Notes under the pieces: model-generated | What the model was told of the DNA's origin: nothing | The model's database searches: none | Seen by the model: the letters and a program-made list of their open reading frames with translations, nothing else | Assembly: GCA_002869435.1 (NCBI GenBank) | Contig: PKSX01000171.1 | Span: forward strand, 1-46,945 | Reading direction: 5' to 3' | Source of the DNA: Marinilabiliales bacterium | Lineage (GTDB): Bacteria > Bacteroidota > Bacteroidia > Bacteroidales > DTU049 | DNA length: 46,945 nt | Program-made: the position numbers and the translations under genes | Part shown: positions 9,181-18,070 of the stretch, piece by piece | Layout: every line of letters starts with the position of its first letter | Numbering within the stretch: the stretch's first letter is position 1

Positions 9181-9216
9181 ACGATTCTACCTAAGAAACT
9201 GAAAAAAGAAGAAGAC

Positions 9217-12200
9217 ATGAGCAATCAGAAAAGACCGGATTTCCTATTTGAAACAAGTTGGGAAGTTTGTAATAAAGTGGGTGGCATAAATACAGTTATT
9301 GCCACAAAAGCCATACAGATGAGTTCGGAGCTTAACGGCCGATATATTATGATAGGCCCCGACATCCACAAGGAAAACAATATCAAAGACATATTTATTG
9401 AAGACACCACACTATATCGTCAATGGGTTAATGAAGCGCGTAATGAAGGATTTCGGTTCCGCATCGGACGCTGGAATATTGCCGGACAACCTCTGGCAAT
9501 ACTCATTGATTTTACGGGCTTATTTGCCAAAAAGGACGAAGTTTTCAAACTTTTATGGGAGGAATACAAATTAGACTCTATTTATGGAGGTTGGGATTAT
9601 ATCGAGCCGGCTTTATTTGGTTATGAAGCTGCCCGATTAATAGACAGTTTCTATCAGTTTCATGTAGCTGCCGAAGATCATATTGCAGCACATTTTCACG
9701 AGTGGATGTGTGGAGCCGGAGTACTCTACCTTAAGAAAAATGTTCCTCAGGTTGCAACAGTTTTTACTTCTCATGCCACTGTGCTTGGTCGTTCCATAGC
9801 CGGAATGAATATGCCGCTTTACAGTAAAATGGAAGAGTATAAACCCGAGCAAATGGCCCGTAATCTGAATGTTTCATCAAAATTTAGTTTAGAGGAACTT
9901 TCGGCACAACATGCAGATGCTTTTACCACAGTTTCAAAAATAACAGCTCGTGAGTGCACACATTTTCTGTCGAAAAAACCCGATATTATTACTCCCAATG
10001 GTTTTGAAGATTCTTTCGTACCCGATGCAAGTGATTTTCAACAAAAGCGAAATGAATCAAGGGAAATGTTGCGTCGGATTACAAAGTCTGTATGTGGTAC
10101 CGACCCTGGTGAGGATGCACTCTTTGTTGTAAATTCAGGACGCTACGAATTTAAGAACAAAGGCATTGATTTATTTATTGATGCCATGTCTGAATTATCG
10201 AAAAGAAATACTTTTAAACGCAATCTGGTAGCTTTTATAACTGTGCCTGCAAATAATGCCGGTGTGCGTCATGATGTACTGAGGCATTTTAAAGACAATA
10301 CCATTCCTGAACAATGCCATTACATTACTCATTATCTTTTCGATGAAGAAAACGATCCCATTATTCAGCGTTTGAATGAATATGGTATTAATAATAATCC
10401 TGAGTCAAAGGTGAAAGTCATTTTTGTTCCCTCCTACCTTGATGGAGACGACGGATTAATTAATATGCACTATTACGATCTTTTAATAGGTTTCGATGTC
10501 TCTGTTTTCCCGTCATACTACGAGCCCTGGGGATATACTCCGCTCGAATCTGTAGCTTTTAAAATCCCCACTATTACAACTACGCTTGCAGGTTTTGGTA
10601 TGTGGATTAAAGAATCTGAACATAAGGATAAAAGTGGTGTGAAGGTAATTGAAAGAAACGATGATAATGATCAGGAAGTTATTAATGATATTGTTGAATC
10701 TCTATACCATTGTGTTTCCAGAGATGCAGATGAGTGCAGTTATATGCGCGAAGAAGCTTATCAGGCATCACGTCTGGCCTTATGGGACAATTTAACACAA
10801 CACTATTACGAAGCTTATGACTTTGCACTTAATAAAGTTCAAAGCCGTTCCGAACTATTCAGTACCAAGAAACTCACAAAAACAACCGAAGTTCATGAAA
10901 TTTCTAAATCTGAACCTCATTGGCGTAAGATATTCATTAAACCCAGTTTTCCTGAAAACCTGAACAAACTTATCGGGCTTACCAAAAACCTTTGGTGGTC
11001 ATGGAATACCGGTGCTCAGAAAATGTTTGCTGATATTCATCCTCAATACTGGGAGAAATCGGGCAGAAATCCGATTGCTATGTTTGAAATGCTCAGTTTC
11101 GATCAACTGAAAGCACTTTCGACCAACAACGATTTCCTGGTAAGGCTGGACAAAGTATATGCTGATTTTCAAGCCTATATGAATGCGACGCCTGATCAGC
11201 AAAGGAATTCTGTTGCCTATTTTTGTATGGAATATGGTTTGCATGCTTCATTGAAACTGTATTCAGGAGGTCTGGGTATTCTTGCCGGCGATTACCTTAA
11301 AGAAGCATCTGATTCAAATGTAAGAATGGATGCCGTTGGCTTGCTCTTCCGCTATGGGTATTTCAACCAGAAAATCAGTCCATTCGGCGATCAGATCTCT
11401 GAGTATATTCCTCAAAAGTTCTCACATCTTCCGGCCATACCGGTAAGGGATGAAAATGGCAACTGGATTCAGATCTCCATTGGTTTCCCCGGGCGCCGTG
11501 TCTACGCCAAAGTATGGAAAGTAGCTGTTGGAAGAGTTAATCTATACCTGCTTGATACCGATATTGAAGAAAATAATATGCAGGATCGTGCTCTTACCCA
11601 TCAATTATATGGTGGCGATTGGGAAATGAGACTAAAACAGGAAATGCTGCTTGGTTTGGGAGGCGTAAAAATGCTGAACCAGTTGAACCTCAGTCACGAT
11701 GTTTACCATTGCAACGAGGGTCATGCATCATTTATGCATCTGGAACGACTCAAGAACATTATTCGTGAAAAGGTGTTGTCTTTCTCACAAGCACTGGAAA
11801 TTGTTCGCTCTTCCTCACTTTTTACTACACATACACCCGTTCCGGCGGGCCACGATAGTTTTACCGAGGACATGCTACGTATGTATCTGGCTCATTTCCC
11901 TGAAAAGTTGAATATAAGCTGGAATGAGCTCTATGCTCTTGGAAAAATGAGTCCTTCAAAAACCGGTGAACGGTTCAGCATGAGTATTCTGGCTATGAAT
12001 GCCTCGCAGGAAGTGAATGGTGTGAGTAAGATTCACGGTCGCGTAACCCGCGAAATGTTTACTGATCTTTATAAAGGATATTATTCTGATGAACTGTATA
12101 TAGGACATGTTACCAATGGTGTACATCTTCCAACCTGGATTTCTGATGAATGGAGAAATCTCTTCATTGAAGAAGGGTTTGATCCATTACTAAAAGATCA

Positions 12201-13449
12201 GGCCGATGAAAGCAGCTGGTCATTTATCGAAAAACTAAACGATTCTAAGATTTGGAATGTCCGCAAAACACTGAAGAAGAGACTCGTTACTTTCCTCAGT
12301 GACAAACTAAGTAAAGATCTTACAACACGCCAGGAAGCCCCGGGCCATATCATCAATGTTCTCGAGAATCTTGATGAAAATGCACTTTATTTTGGCTTTG
12401 CCCGTCGTTTTGCAACATACAAACGTGCTCACTTGCTCTTCCGTAATCTCGACCGTCTTAAAAAGATTGTCAATAACGAGAAAAGTCCTGTTCGTTTCCT
12501 TTTTGCCGGTAAAGCACACCCTGCTGATAAGGCGGGTCAGGATCTCATTAAACGCATTATCGAAATCTCAAAAATGGACGACTTTGCCGGAAAGATCATA
12601 TTCCTTGAGAATTACGACAGCGAAGTTGCAAAAGTACTAATCGCAGGTGTTGATGTTTGGATAAATACACCAACTCGTCCCCTCGAAGCCAGTGGAACCA
12701 GCGGTATGAAGGCTACCATGAACGGTGTTCTAAACCTTAGTGTACTCGATGGCTGGTGGGCCGAAGGTTATGTACCCGGTGGCGGCTGGGCACTTAAAGA
12801 GAGTAAGACCTACGATAATCAGCAATTACAGGATGAACTGGATGTTGAAACACTCTACAACATCATTGAAGACGAAGTGGTGCCACTGTATTACAAAGTC
12901 AGTTCAAACGGTTATTCTTGCGACTGGATACAAGCCATACGTAAAAATTTAATGCAGATAGCACCTCGCTTCACCATGAAACGTATGCTCGATGAATATT
13001 ACAGCAAGTATTACGGACGTTTGCATCACCGCAATTCATATCTTATAGAAAATGAATTTGAAGCAGCTCGAAATCTAAGTTCATGGAAACGAAAGATTCT
13101 CAGAAACTGGAACGATATAGAAGTATTAGAAATGACACTTCACGACAGTACTGCGCGTCCTTTGTTGCTCGGCGAAGATTTCAAAGCATCGGTAAAAATA
13201 CAACTGGGAGAACTCGATGCCAACGACCTTAAAATAGACCTGCTTTTTGGACAAAAAGAACAAGATGTAGTAAAAGAAGTAAAATTCAAATCGGAAATGC
13301 AGCTGGTTTCTTCCGATGAGCAGTCTGCTACATACGAGTGTGTTATATCCAATCCGCAAAGCGGTGTATTCGATTATGCAATACGTATGCGTCCCTATCA
13401 CCCAGATCTACCCCATTATCAGGATTTTAATCTTATTAGGTGGTTATAG
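9217..13449 (+). CDS. Fusion of GT3 glycogen synthase and GT35 alpha-glucan phosphorylase
   Basis: This single 1410-residue frame joins two enzymes. Residues 1 to about 555 match GT3, the animal/fungal-type UDP-glucose glycogen synthase: FETSWEVCNKVGGINTV at the N-terminus and FPSYYEPWGYTPLE near 431-444, with the E436/E444 pair. Residues from about 570 onward form a DUF3417-like start (LTKNLWWSWNTGAQKMF) and a GT35 phosphorylase: YFCMEYGLHASLKLYSGGLG (about 668-687) and the PLP-lysine motif EASGTSGMKATMNG with K1165. A beta-rich tail of about 100 residues ends the protein. GT35 releases glucose-1-phosphate from glycogen, while GT3 extends the same polymer. The GT3 part is shorter than the eukaryotic enzyme and its C-terminal helix region (SYMREEAYQASRLALW) lacks the Arg cluster used there for glucose-6-phosphate control. 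Confidence 0.9.
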   Translation: MSNQKRPDFLFETSWEVCNKVGGINTVIATKAIQMSSELNGRYIMIGPDIHKENNIKDIFIEDTTLYRQWVNEARNEGFRFRIGRWNIAGQPLAILIDFTGLFAKKDEVFKLLWEEYKLDSIYGGWDYIEPALFGYEAARLIDSFYQFHVAAEDHIAAHFHEWMCGAGVLYLKKNVPQVATVFTSHATVLGRSIAGMNMPLYSKMEEYKPEQMARNLNVSSKFSLEELSAQHADAFTTVSKITARECTHFLSKKPDIITPNGFEDSFVPDASDFQQKRNESREMLRRITKSVCGTDPGEDALFVVNSGRYEFKNKGIDLFIDAMSELSKRNTFKRNLVAFITVPANNAGVRHDVLRHFKDNTIPEQCHYITHYLFDEENDPIIQRLNEYGINNNPESKVKVIFVPSYLDGDDGLINMHYYDLLIGFDVSVFPSYYEPWGYTPLESVAFKIPTITTTLAGFGMWIKESEHKDKSGVKVIERNDDNDQEVINDIVESLYHCVSRDADECSYMREEAYQASRLALWDNLTQHYYEAYDFALNKVQSRSELFSTKKLTKTTEVHEISKSEPHWRKIFIKPSFPENLNKLIGLTKNLWWSWNTGAQKMFADIHPQYWEKSGRNPIAMFEMLSFDQLKALSTNNDFLVRLDKVYADFQAYMNATPDQQRNSVAYFCMEYGLHASLKLYSGGLGILAGDYLKEASDSNVRMDAVGLLFRYGYFNQKISPFGDQISEYIPQKFSHLPAIPVRDENGNWIQISIGFPGRRVYAKVWKVAVGRVNLYLLDTDIEENNMQDRALTHQLYGGDWEMRLKQEMLLGLGGVKMLNQLNLSHDVYHCNEGHASFMHLERLKNIIREKVLSFSQALEIVRSSSLFTTHTPVPAGHDSFTEDMLRMYLAHFPEKLNISWNELYALGKMSPSKTGERFSMSILAMNASQEVNGVSKIHGRVTREMFTDLYKGYYSDELYIGHVTNGVHLPTWISDEWRNLFIEEGFDPLLKDQADESSWSFIEKLNDSKIWNVRKTLKKRLVTFLSDKLSKDLTTRQEAPGHIINVLENLDENALYFGFARRFATYKRAHLLFRNLDRLKKIVNNEKSPVRFLFAGKAHPADKAGQDLIKRIIEISKMDDFAGKIIFLENYDSEVAKVLIAGVDVWINTPTRPLEASGTSGMKATMNGVLNLSVLDGWWAEGYVPGGGWALKESKTYDNQQLQDELDVETLYNIIEDEVVPLYYKVSSNGYSCDWIQAIRKNLMQIAPRFTMKRMLDEYYSKYYGRLHHRNSYLIENEFEAARNLSSWKRKILRNWNDIEVLEMTLHDSTARPLLLGEDFKASVKIQLGELDANDLKIDLLFGQKEQDVVKEVKFKSEMQLVSSDEQSATYECVISNPQSGVFDYAIRMRPYHPDLPHYQDFNLIRWL

Positions 13450-13451
13450 TA

Positions 13452-14693
13452 ATGGAAGCAGCACTTATAACTATTGGTGAAGAACTACTCATTGGTCAGG
13501 TGATTGATACCAACAGCGCCTGGCTGGGCCAGAGACTTAATGAACTGGGAATTAAAGTCATGAAGCGGGTTTCCGTTCCCGATAACCCCGATCTTATTGC
13601 ACAGGCATATAATCTCTGCATGTCGAATTACGATATCATTATATCTACCGGAGGGCTCGGCCCCACGTCAGATGATAACACCAAAGAAATGCTTTGCAAA
13701 CTCTACGATTCAAAACTTATTGAGGATCGTGAAACCGTAGAACATATAAAACGTTTTTTTGCCGACAGAGGTCTTGGCCTTTCAGAAGTAAACCGTCGAC
13801 AGGGCTGGGTTCCCGATAAGGCCACCATTATGCATAATGAGCTGGGCACCGCTCCCGGCTTATATTTCCATGAAGGAAAAACCCATGTTTTTGCATTGCC
13901 CGGTGTGCCATTTGAAATGAAAAACTTATTTGAGAATAAAGTAACCACACATCTCAAAATGTATTTGGCCAAAGGCACAATTATTCATGAAACAATGACT
14001 GTAAGTGGTATTGGCGAATCATTTCTGAGTGATAAAATCAAGGAATGGGAAGAAAATATACCTGATGATATTTCACTGGCCTATCTCCCCTCACCCGGCT
14101 TGATCAGACTGAGGCTCAGCATGTCTACTAGTAATGAAGAAAGCGGGCGTACCCAACTCAGAACCTTATTTTTAGAACTTCGTCCGCAGGTGGAGGAGTT
14201 TTACATGAGCGACCGCGACGAGCGTGCTCACGAAACGCTATTCAGAACATTAAAAGAGCTCAATAAAACCGTTTCAACTGCAGAATCATGTACCGGTGGC
14301 ACTTTGGCATCGCTTATTACATCTATTCCCGGAAGTTCAAATATCTTTAAAGGATCTGTAGTGGCTTATGAAAATTCCATTAAGCAAAATGTGCTGAAAG
14401 TAAATGCAACTGATCTTGAAAACCATGGTGCAGTAAGTCGGGAAGTGGTTGAGCAAATGGCAACGAATGTGCGTAAGCTCATGAATACTGATTATGCGAT
14501 TGCCACGAGCGGAATTGCAGGACCTGACGGAGGTACCGATGAAAAACCTGTTGGTTTTACATGGATTGCCATTGCCTGGGAAGGCGGTGTTCAGGCAAAG
14601 TTGTTTAAGTTTGGAAAATTACGTGAGGTGAATATTGCACGAAGTTGTGTGCATGGTATTCATATGTTGATAAAACAGATTCGGAATTCCTAA
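13452..14693 (+). CDS. cinA: CinA-family protein (nicotinamide-nucleotide amidase)
   Basis: From ATG 13452 the protein has 413 residues; an upstream in-frame GTG at 13440 lies inside the preceding gene and is less likely. The N-terminal MoCF/MogA-like domain shows ITIGEELLIGQVIDTNSAWL and STGGLGPTSDD. The C-terminal CinA domain (about 255-413) shows TAESCTGGTLASLITSIPGSS and ATSGIAGPDGGTDEKPVG. The C-terminal domain deamidates NMN to nicotinate mononucleotide for pyridine-nucleotide recycling; the N-terminal domain resembles ADP-ribose pyrophosphatase COG1058. The start is only 2 nt after the phosphorylase fusion stop, so it is probably the last gene of the glycogen operon. Hairpin repeats at 14699-14795 follow directly. 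Confidence 0.92.
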   Translation: MEAALITIGEELLIGQVIDTNSAWLGQRLNELGIKVMKRVSVPDNPDLIAQAYNLCMSNYDIIISTGGLGPTSDDNTKEMLCKLYDSKLIEDRETVEHIKRFFADRGLGLSEVNRRQGWVPDKATIMHNELGTAPGLYFHEGKTHVFALPGVPFEMKNLFENKVTTHLKMYLAKGTIIHETMTVSGIGESFLSDKIKEWEENIPDDISLAYLPSPGLIRLRLSMSTSNEESGRTQLRTLFLELRPQVEEFYMSDRDERAHETLFRTLKELNKTVSTAESCTGGTLASLITSIPGSSNIFKGSVVAYENSIKQNVLKVNATDLENHGAVSREVVEQMATNVRKLMNTDYAIATSGIAGPDGGTDEKPVGFTWIAIAWEGGVQAKLFKFGKLREVNIARSCVHGIHMLIKQIRNS

Positions 14694-14698
14694 ACAAT

Positions 14699-14740
14699 AT
14701 AAAAATGTCACTTCGAGCGGAGTCGAGAAGTCATTTTTAT
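14699..14740. repeat. Hairpin repeat, family B copy 1
   Basis: The outer stem ATAAAAATG/CATTTTTAT (9 bp) encloses the inner stem ACTTC/GAAGT, which encloses the conserved loop GAGCGGAGTCGA (14715-14726). The 3' arm ends in a T run, so it could terminate the cinA operon. It is an inverted partner of the copy at 14751-14795. Confidence 0.7.
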
Positions 14741-14750
14741 TTAATACGTT

Positions 14751-14795
14751 AAAAGGCTATCTAGTTCTCGACTACGCTCGAACTGACAGCCTTTT
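14751..14795. terminator. Hairpin repeat, family B copy 2 (inverted), terminator-like
   Basis: The stem AAAAGGCT (14751-14758)/AGCCTTTT (14788-14795) surrounds AGTTC/GAACT. Read on the minus strand the loop is GAGCGTAGTCGA, the same core as copy 1. Relative to copy 1 the inner stem carries a compensated C-G to G-C change. The downstream T run suits a rho-independent terminator in the + direction. Confidence 0.65.
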
Positions 14796-14828
14796 TAAAT
14801 GCTCAATGCCATAGTTTTTCAAAATTAT

Positions 14829-14859
14829 TTTGATTCACTCCTCCATTTTCGTATTTTTG
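14829..14859 (+). promoter_or_regulatory. Bacteroidota promoter, -33 TTTG / -7 TATTTTTG
   Basis: TTTG at 14829-14832, a 19-nt spacer, then TATTTTTG at 14852-14859. This is the best match in the window to the two-part Bacteroidota promoter. The predicted transcription start lies near 14865, 13 nt before ATG 14878. Confidence 0.7.
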
Positions 14860-14877
14860 ACAGTGATACAATTATCC

Positions 14878-16299
14878 ATGAGACTTTTATTGCTAATCAT
14901 ATTTATTCTTTCCTCAATTTGTTCTTTTACGCAAAAACAGAATAATAACTGGTATTTTGGAGAGTATGCAGGCATAACCTTCAATACCGACCCTCCCACA
15001 GCTCTTACTGACGGCCAGTTAAATACTCTCGAAGGGTGCGCCTCAATCAGCGATACTGCAGGAAATATATTGTTTTATACTGATGGATCAAATGTCTATA
15101 ATAAGTCACATAATATTATGGTGAATGGCAGTGGTTTAAATGGGAATTTCAGTTCTACACAAAGTGCCGTTATTGTTCCCTTACCCAATAGCAACACCAT
15201 TTATTATATTTTTACCTTAGATGGTGTAGAAACATTTCCTGTTGAAATTTGTTATTCTATAGTAGATATGACCCTGGATGGTGGTTATGGTGAAATAACT
15301 ACAAAAAATCAGCTGATCATGTCTCAGGGAACAGAACGGGTTACTATAATAAAACATGCCAATGATCTTAATTATTGGATTGTTTTTCATGAATGGAATA
15401 GTAATAACTTCTACACATTTCTACTATCGAATGCCGGTTTAAATATGACACCAATCATCAGTTCAGTAGGTTCCGTTAACTCTGGTAATTACTGGAATGC
15501 AGCCGGATATATGAAGTCGAACGCAGATGGAAACAGAATAGCGATGGCCTTTTGGGGAACTATGGCGATTTTGGAATTGTATAAATTTGATAATTCTACG
15601 GGAATTCTCTCAAGTGCACTTACATTTAATGAACCGGATCCCTATGGACTGGAGTTTAGTCCTAGTGGTCAGTATTTATATGTATCGAATTTTAACACAC
15701 ACTCTCTTATTCAATATGATATTTCCACTTACGATCAAGCAACTATAAATAATTCGAAAACAACAATATACTCCGGAACAGACTATATTGGCGCATTGCA
15801 ATTAGGTCCTGATAATAAAATATATGCCTCAATATGGAGCCCTGGAGTTTTATCTGTTGTTAATAATCCTGATAATGCTGGTATTTCCTGCAATTATCAG
15901 AGCAATGCTATCAGCCTTAATGGAAGATATGCACAAATGGGATTACCAACTCTAGTCAATCACACATATTTTATTGAAGACACCATACCTGATATAGATA
16001 CAACGCTTACCAGTTTCATCTCCTTTCCGAATGTTTTTACACCCAATGGCGATCATTATAATGAGACTTTTCAACCACAGTATTCAAATATTTTCGATTT
16101 TCATTTAACTGTTTTCAACCGTTGGGGCGCAGTTGTATTTGAAACTGAAGATATCGAGCGGGGCTGGGACGGAAAAACCAAAGGCAACGAATGCTCGGAT
16201 GGCACATATTTCTGGACAGCTTCATACCGAATGTATGAAAACAATGCAAGCGTAAATAAAACAGATAAAGGCAGTGTGACTCTGATGAGGAAAAACTAG
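14878..16299 (+). CDS. T9SS-secreted beta-propeller-like protein with type-B sorting domain
   Basis: From ATG 14878 the protein has 473 residues; a longer frame from 14830 would run through the promoter. A signal peptide (MRLLLLIIFILSSICSFT) is followed by WYFGEYAGITFNTDPP and repeats of about 50 residues suggesting a beta-propeller (for example YGLEFSPSGQYLYVSNF). The last 90 residues form a CHU_C/gliding-motility-associated type-B C-terminal domain: FPNVFTPNGDHYNE, then FNRWGAVVFET, GWDGK and DGTYFWTASY. This domain directs passage through the type IX secretion system to the cell surface or medium, so the organism should encode T9SS. The ligand or function of the propeller is unknown. A strong promoter precedes it and a long hairpin at 16315-16363 follows. 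Confidence 0.88.
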   Translation: MRLLLLIIFILSSICSFTQKQNNNWYFGEYAGITFNTDPPTALTDGQLNTLEGCASISDTAGNILFYTDGSNVYNKSHNIMVNGSGLNGNFSSTQSAVIVPLPNSNTIYYIFTLDGVETFPVEICYSIVDMTLDGGYGEITTKNQLIMSQGTERVTIIKHANDLNYWIVFHEWNSNNFYTFLLSNAGLNMTPIISSVGSVNSGNYWNAAGYMKSNADGNRIAMAFWGTMAILELYKFDNSTGILSSALTFNEPDPYGLEFSPSGQYLYVSNFNTHSLIQYDISTYDQATINNSKTTIYSGTDYIGALQLGPDNKIYASIWSPGVLSVVNNPDNAGISCNYQSNAISLNGRYAQMGLPTLVNHTYFIEDTIPDIDTTLTSFISFPNVFTPNGDHYNETFQPQYSNIFDFHLTVFNRWGAVVFETEDIERGWDGKTKGNECSDGTYFWTASYRMYENNASVNKTDKGSVTLMRKN

Positions 16300-16314
16300 C
16301 GTTTAAGCAAAACC

Positions 16315-16363
16315 TGTTTTTGGCGCAATTTTCGGGTGCCGCATGAAAATTGTGCCAAAAACA
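16315..16363 (+). terminator. 19-bp stem terminator-like hairpin
   Basis: TGTTTTTGGCGCAATTTTC (16315-16333) pairs with 16345-16363 over 19 positions, with a single G-U pair and an 11-nt loop. It lies 16 nt after the T9SS cargo gene and is well placed to end its transcript. Confidence 0.75.
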
Positions 16364-16643
16364 AATTTGAGATGTAGGTACTTTTATACATAACACTTTG
16401 TTTATTCGCTGATTTTAAGTAACTTCGATGTCGCAAAAATGATCAGTTTCTAATCACCGGAAGCCCGTATCTCACACTGTAAATTGCGCCCTCCGCGACT
16501 CCTTTGCGACCTTAGCGGTTAAAAGCACATGACATCTGCGAGACCTGTGCTGAGCTTGTCGAAGCATCCGCGTCCTCACGCCTTGCGTGACAGGTCTGCC
16601 GGAGATTTCTAAAACCAAATCTCATTCATACCATTACTTTGCG
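16364..16643. other. Gene-free spacer with dispersed repeat words
   Basis: About 280 bp between the hairpin and the recF promoter. It contains the low-complexity word region CTCCGCGACTCCTTTGCGAC (16491-16510), then the family-A hairpin at 16542-16597. No coding potential was recognised. Confidence 0.5.
16542..16597. repeat. Hairpin repeat, family A copy 3 (compound)
   Basis: AGACCTGT (16542-16549) pairs with ACAGGTCT (16590-16597). Inside are the family-A core GCTGAGCTTGTCGAAGC (16550-16566 minus its first base) and a small hairpin TCACGC-CTT-GCGTGA (16576-16590). The core differs from copies 1 and 2 by one base in CTGAGCCTGTCGAAG. Confidence 0.6.
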
Positions 16644-16651
16644 TATATTTG
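16644..16651 (+). promoter_or_regulatory. Putative -7 element (TATATTTG) of recF
   Basis: TATATTTG fits TAnnTTTG and ends 19 nt before the recF ATG at 16671. No clear -33 TTTG is seen. Confidence 0.5.
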
Positions 16652-16670
16652 AAATTGAAAAATAAATACA

Positions 16671-17777
16671 ATGAAACTCGAGCGTCTGAAACTATATAAT
16701 TTTAAGAATTATGCCGAAGCCGAGATGAATTTCGAAGGCAGCATACACTGTTTCTACGGCAAAAACGCCAGTGGAAAGACCAATATTTTAGACGCCATTC
16801 ATTATCTGGGTTTCACCAAAAGCTATTTTACCGGAGGCGATAAACCTACAATCCGCTTTGGAGAAGAAAACTTCAGCATTACCGGCCGATTTACCACCCC
16901 AACAGGTGTAACCGAGAACATCAAAGTGAGTTTAAAATCACCGGGACAAAAGAAAGTTAGCCGTAACGATAAGGATTATCAACGCTTTTCCGATCATATC
17001 GGACAGTTTCCGGTGGTAATGATCAGCCCCTCCGATTCCGATCTGATTAATAATGGCAGTGAGGTGCGCCGAAAGTACTTCGATTCGGTTATATCTCAGT
17101 TTGATGCCACCTACCTCGAAAATCTGATTCGTTATAATAAAGCTTTAAGCCATCGTAATCGCTTGCTGAAAATCATGAAAGACAAGCGCATGCAGAATCG
17201 TGCGCAGCTTGAGGTTTGGGATCAGCAGCTTATGGAATATGCCGTGGCTATTTTCGAAAAGCGCGTGGAATACAATAAACTCTTTTCTAAGCATCACGCC
17301 GAAATGCATAGCCGCTTAACTGATGAAACCGAAATAGCATCTGTAGAGTACGACAGCTCACTCATGGAAAACGATATGAAATCGCTGCTCGATGAGTCTT
17401 TCCAGTCTGATTTACAGGCCGGCTTCACTACCAAAGGCGTGCATCGTGATGATTATTTCTTTTATATCAACGAGCACCGTGCCCGCCGCTATGCCTCACA
17501 GGGTCAGCAAAAAAGCTATCTGCTTGCCCTCAAAATGGCGCAATACATGATTACCAACGAGAAAACCGGGCATAAACCCATATTACTTTTCGATGATGTG
17601 TTTGACAAACTCGATCCCTTCCGCGTGCAAATGATGATTAAAATGCTGTGTCAGGATCCGTTCGGGCAGGTCTTCATCACTGATACTCATAAACTCCGCA
17701 TCGAGGATATCATTGGTGCAGTGAGTCCCATTCAATTGTTTAAAGTAGAAAACGGAACCGTAAAAGCCGACGAATAA
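16671..17777 (+). CDS. recF: DNA replication/repair protein RecF
   Basis: This 368-residue ABC-type ATPase of the SMC/RecF group loads RecA at single-strand gaps together with RecO and RecR. The N-terminus MKLERLKLYNFKNY is the typical RecF opening. Walker A is G30-KNASGK-T37. The signature and Walker B region near the C-terminus reads RRYASQGQQKSYLLALKMAQ followed by ILLFDDVFDKLD (about 304-314). The length is usual for the family. Its stop overlaps the ATG of the DUF721 gene by 1 nt (TAATG), an arrangement found in many bacteria, where the second gene encodes a DciA-like protein. A -7 element lies just upstream. Confidence 0.95.
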   Translation: MKLERLKLYNFKNYAEAEMNFEGSIHCFYGKNASGKTNILDAIHYLGFTKSYFTGGDKPTIRFGEENFSITGRFTTPTGVTENIKVSLKSPGQKKVSRNDKDYQRFSDHIGQFPVVMISPSDSDLINNGSEVRRKYFDSVISQFDATYLENLIRYNKALSHRNRLLKIMKDKRMQNRAQLEVWDQQLMEYAVAIFEKRVEYNKLFSKHHAEMHSRLTDETEIASVEYDSSLMENDMKSLLDESFQSDLQAGFTTKGVHRDDYFFYINEHRARRYASQGQQKSYLLALKMAQYMITNEKTGHKPILLFDDVFDKLDPFRVQMMIKMLCQDPFGQVFITDTHKLRIEDIIGAVSPIQLFKVENGTVKADE

Positions 17778-18070
17778 TGGGACAATACGATAATCAATAT
17801 ACGATAAAGGAAATTCTCGATCAGATAGAGAAAAAATACCGCTTTACAAACCAGATGAACAAGGAAACGGTTTTAGCCAGCTGGCATGAAATTGCCGGCC
17901 CTATGGTAGCTAAATACACCAAAAAGATCGATATCATCGACGGCCGTCTTATTCTTGAAATCTCTGACCCCAGCGTAAAAAACGAACTCCAATACCTCCG
18001 TGAAAACCTAATCGATGCTGTAAATAAATACATGGGCAAAGTGGTGATTGAGGAGGTGGTGATTAAGTGA
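17777..18070 (+). CDS. DUF721/DciA-like protein
   Basis: This 97-residue protein has the DUF721 pattern, with an N-terminal helical TIKEILDQIEKKY and a KH-like core (VLASWHEIAGPMVAKYTKKI, then LILEISDPSVKNELQYLRENL). DUF721 proteins include DciA, the replicative-helicase loader or operator found in bacteria lacking DnaC/DnaI. Coupling to recF by a 1-nt overlap fits a replication role. The assignment to DciA function is by family and context only. Confidence 0.82.
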   Translation: MGQYDNQYTIKEILDQIEKKYRFTNQMNKETVLASWHEIAGPMVAKYTKKIDIIDGRLILEISDPSVKNELQYLRENLIDAVNKYMGKVVIEEVVIK

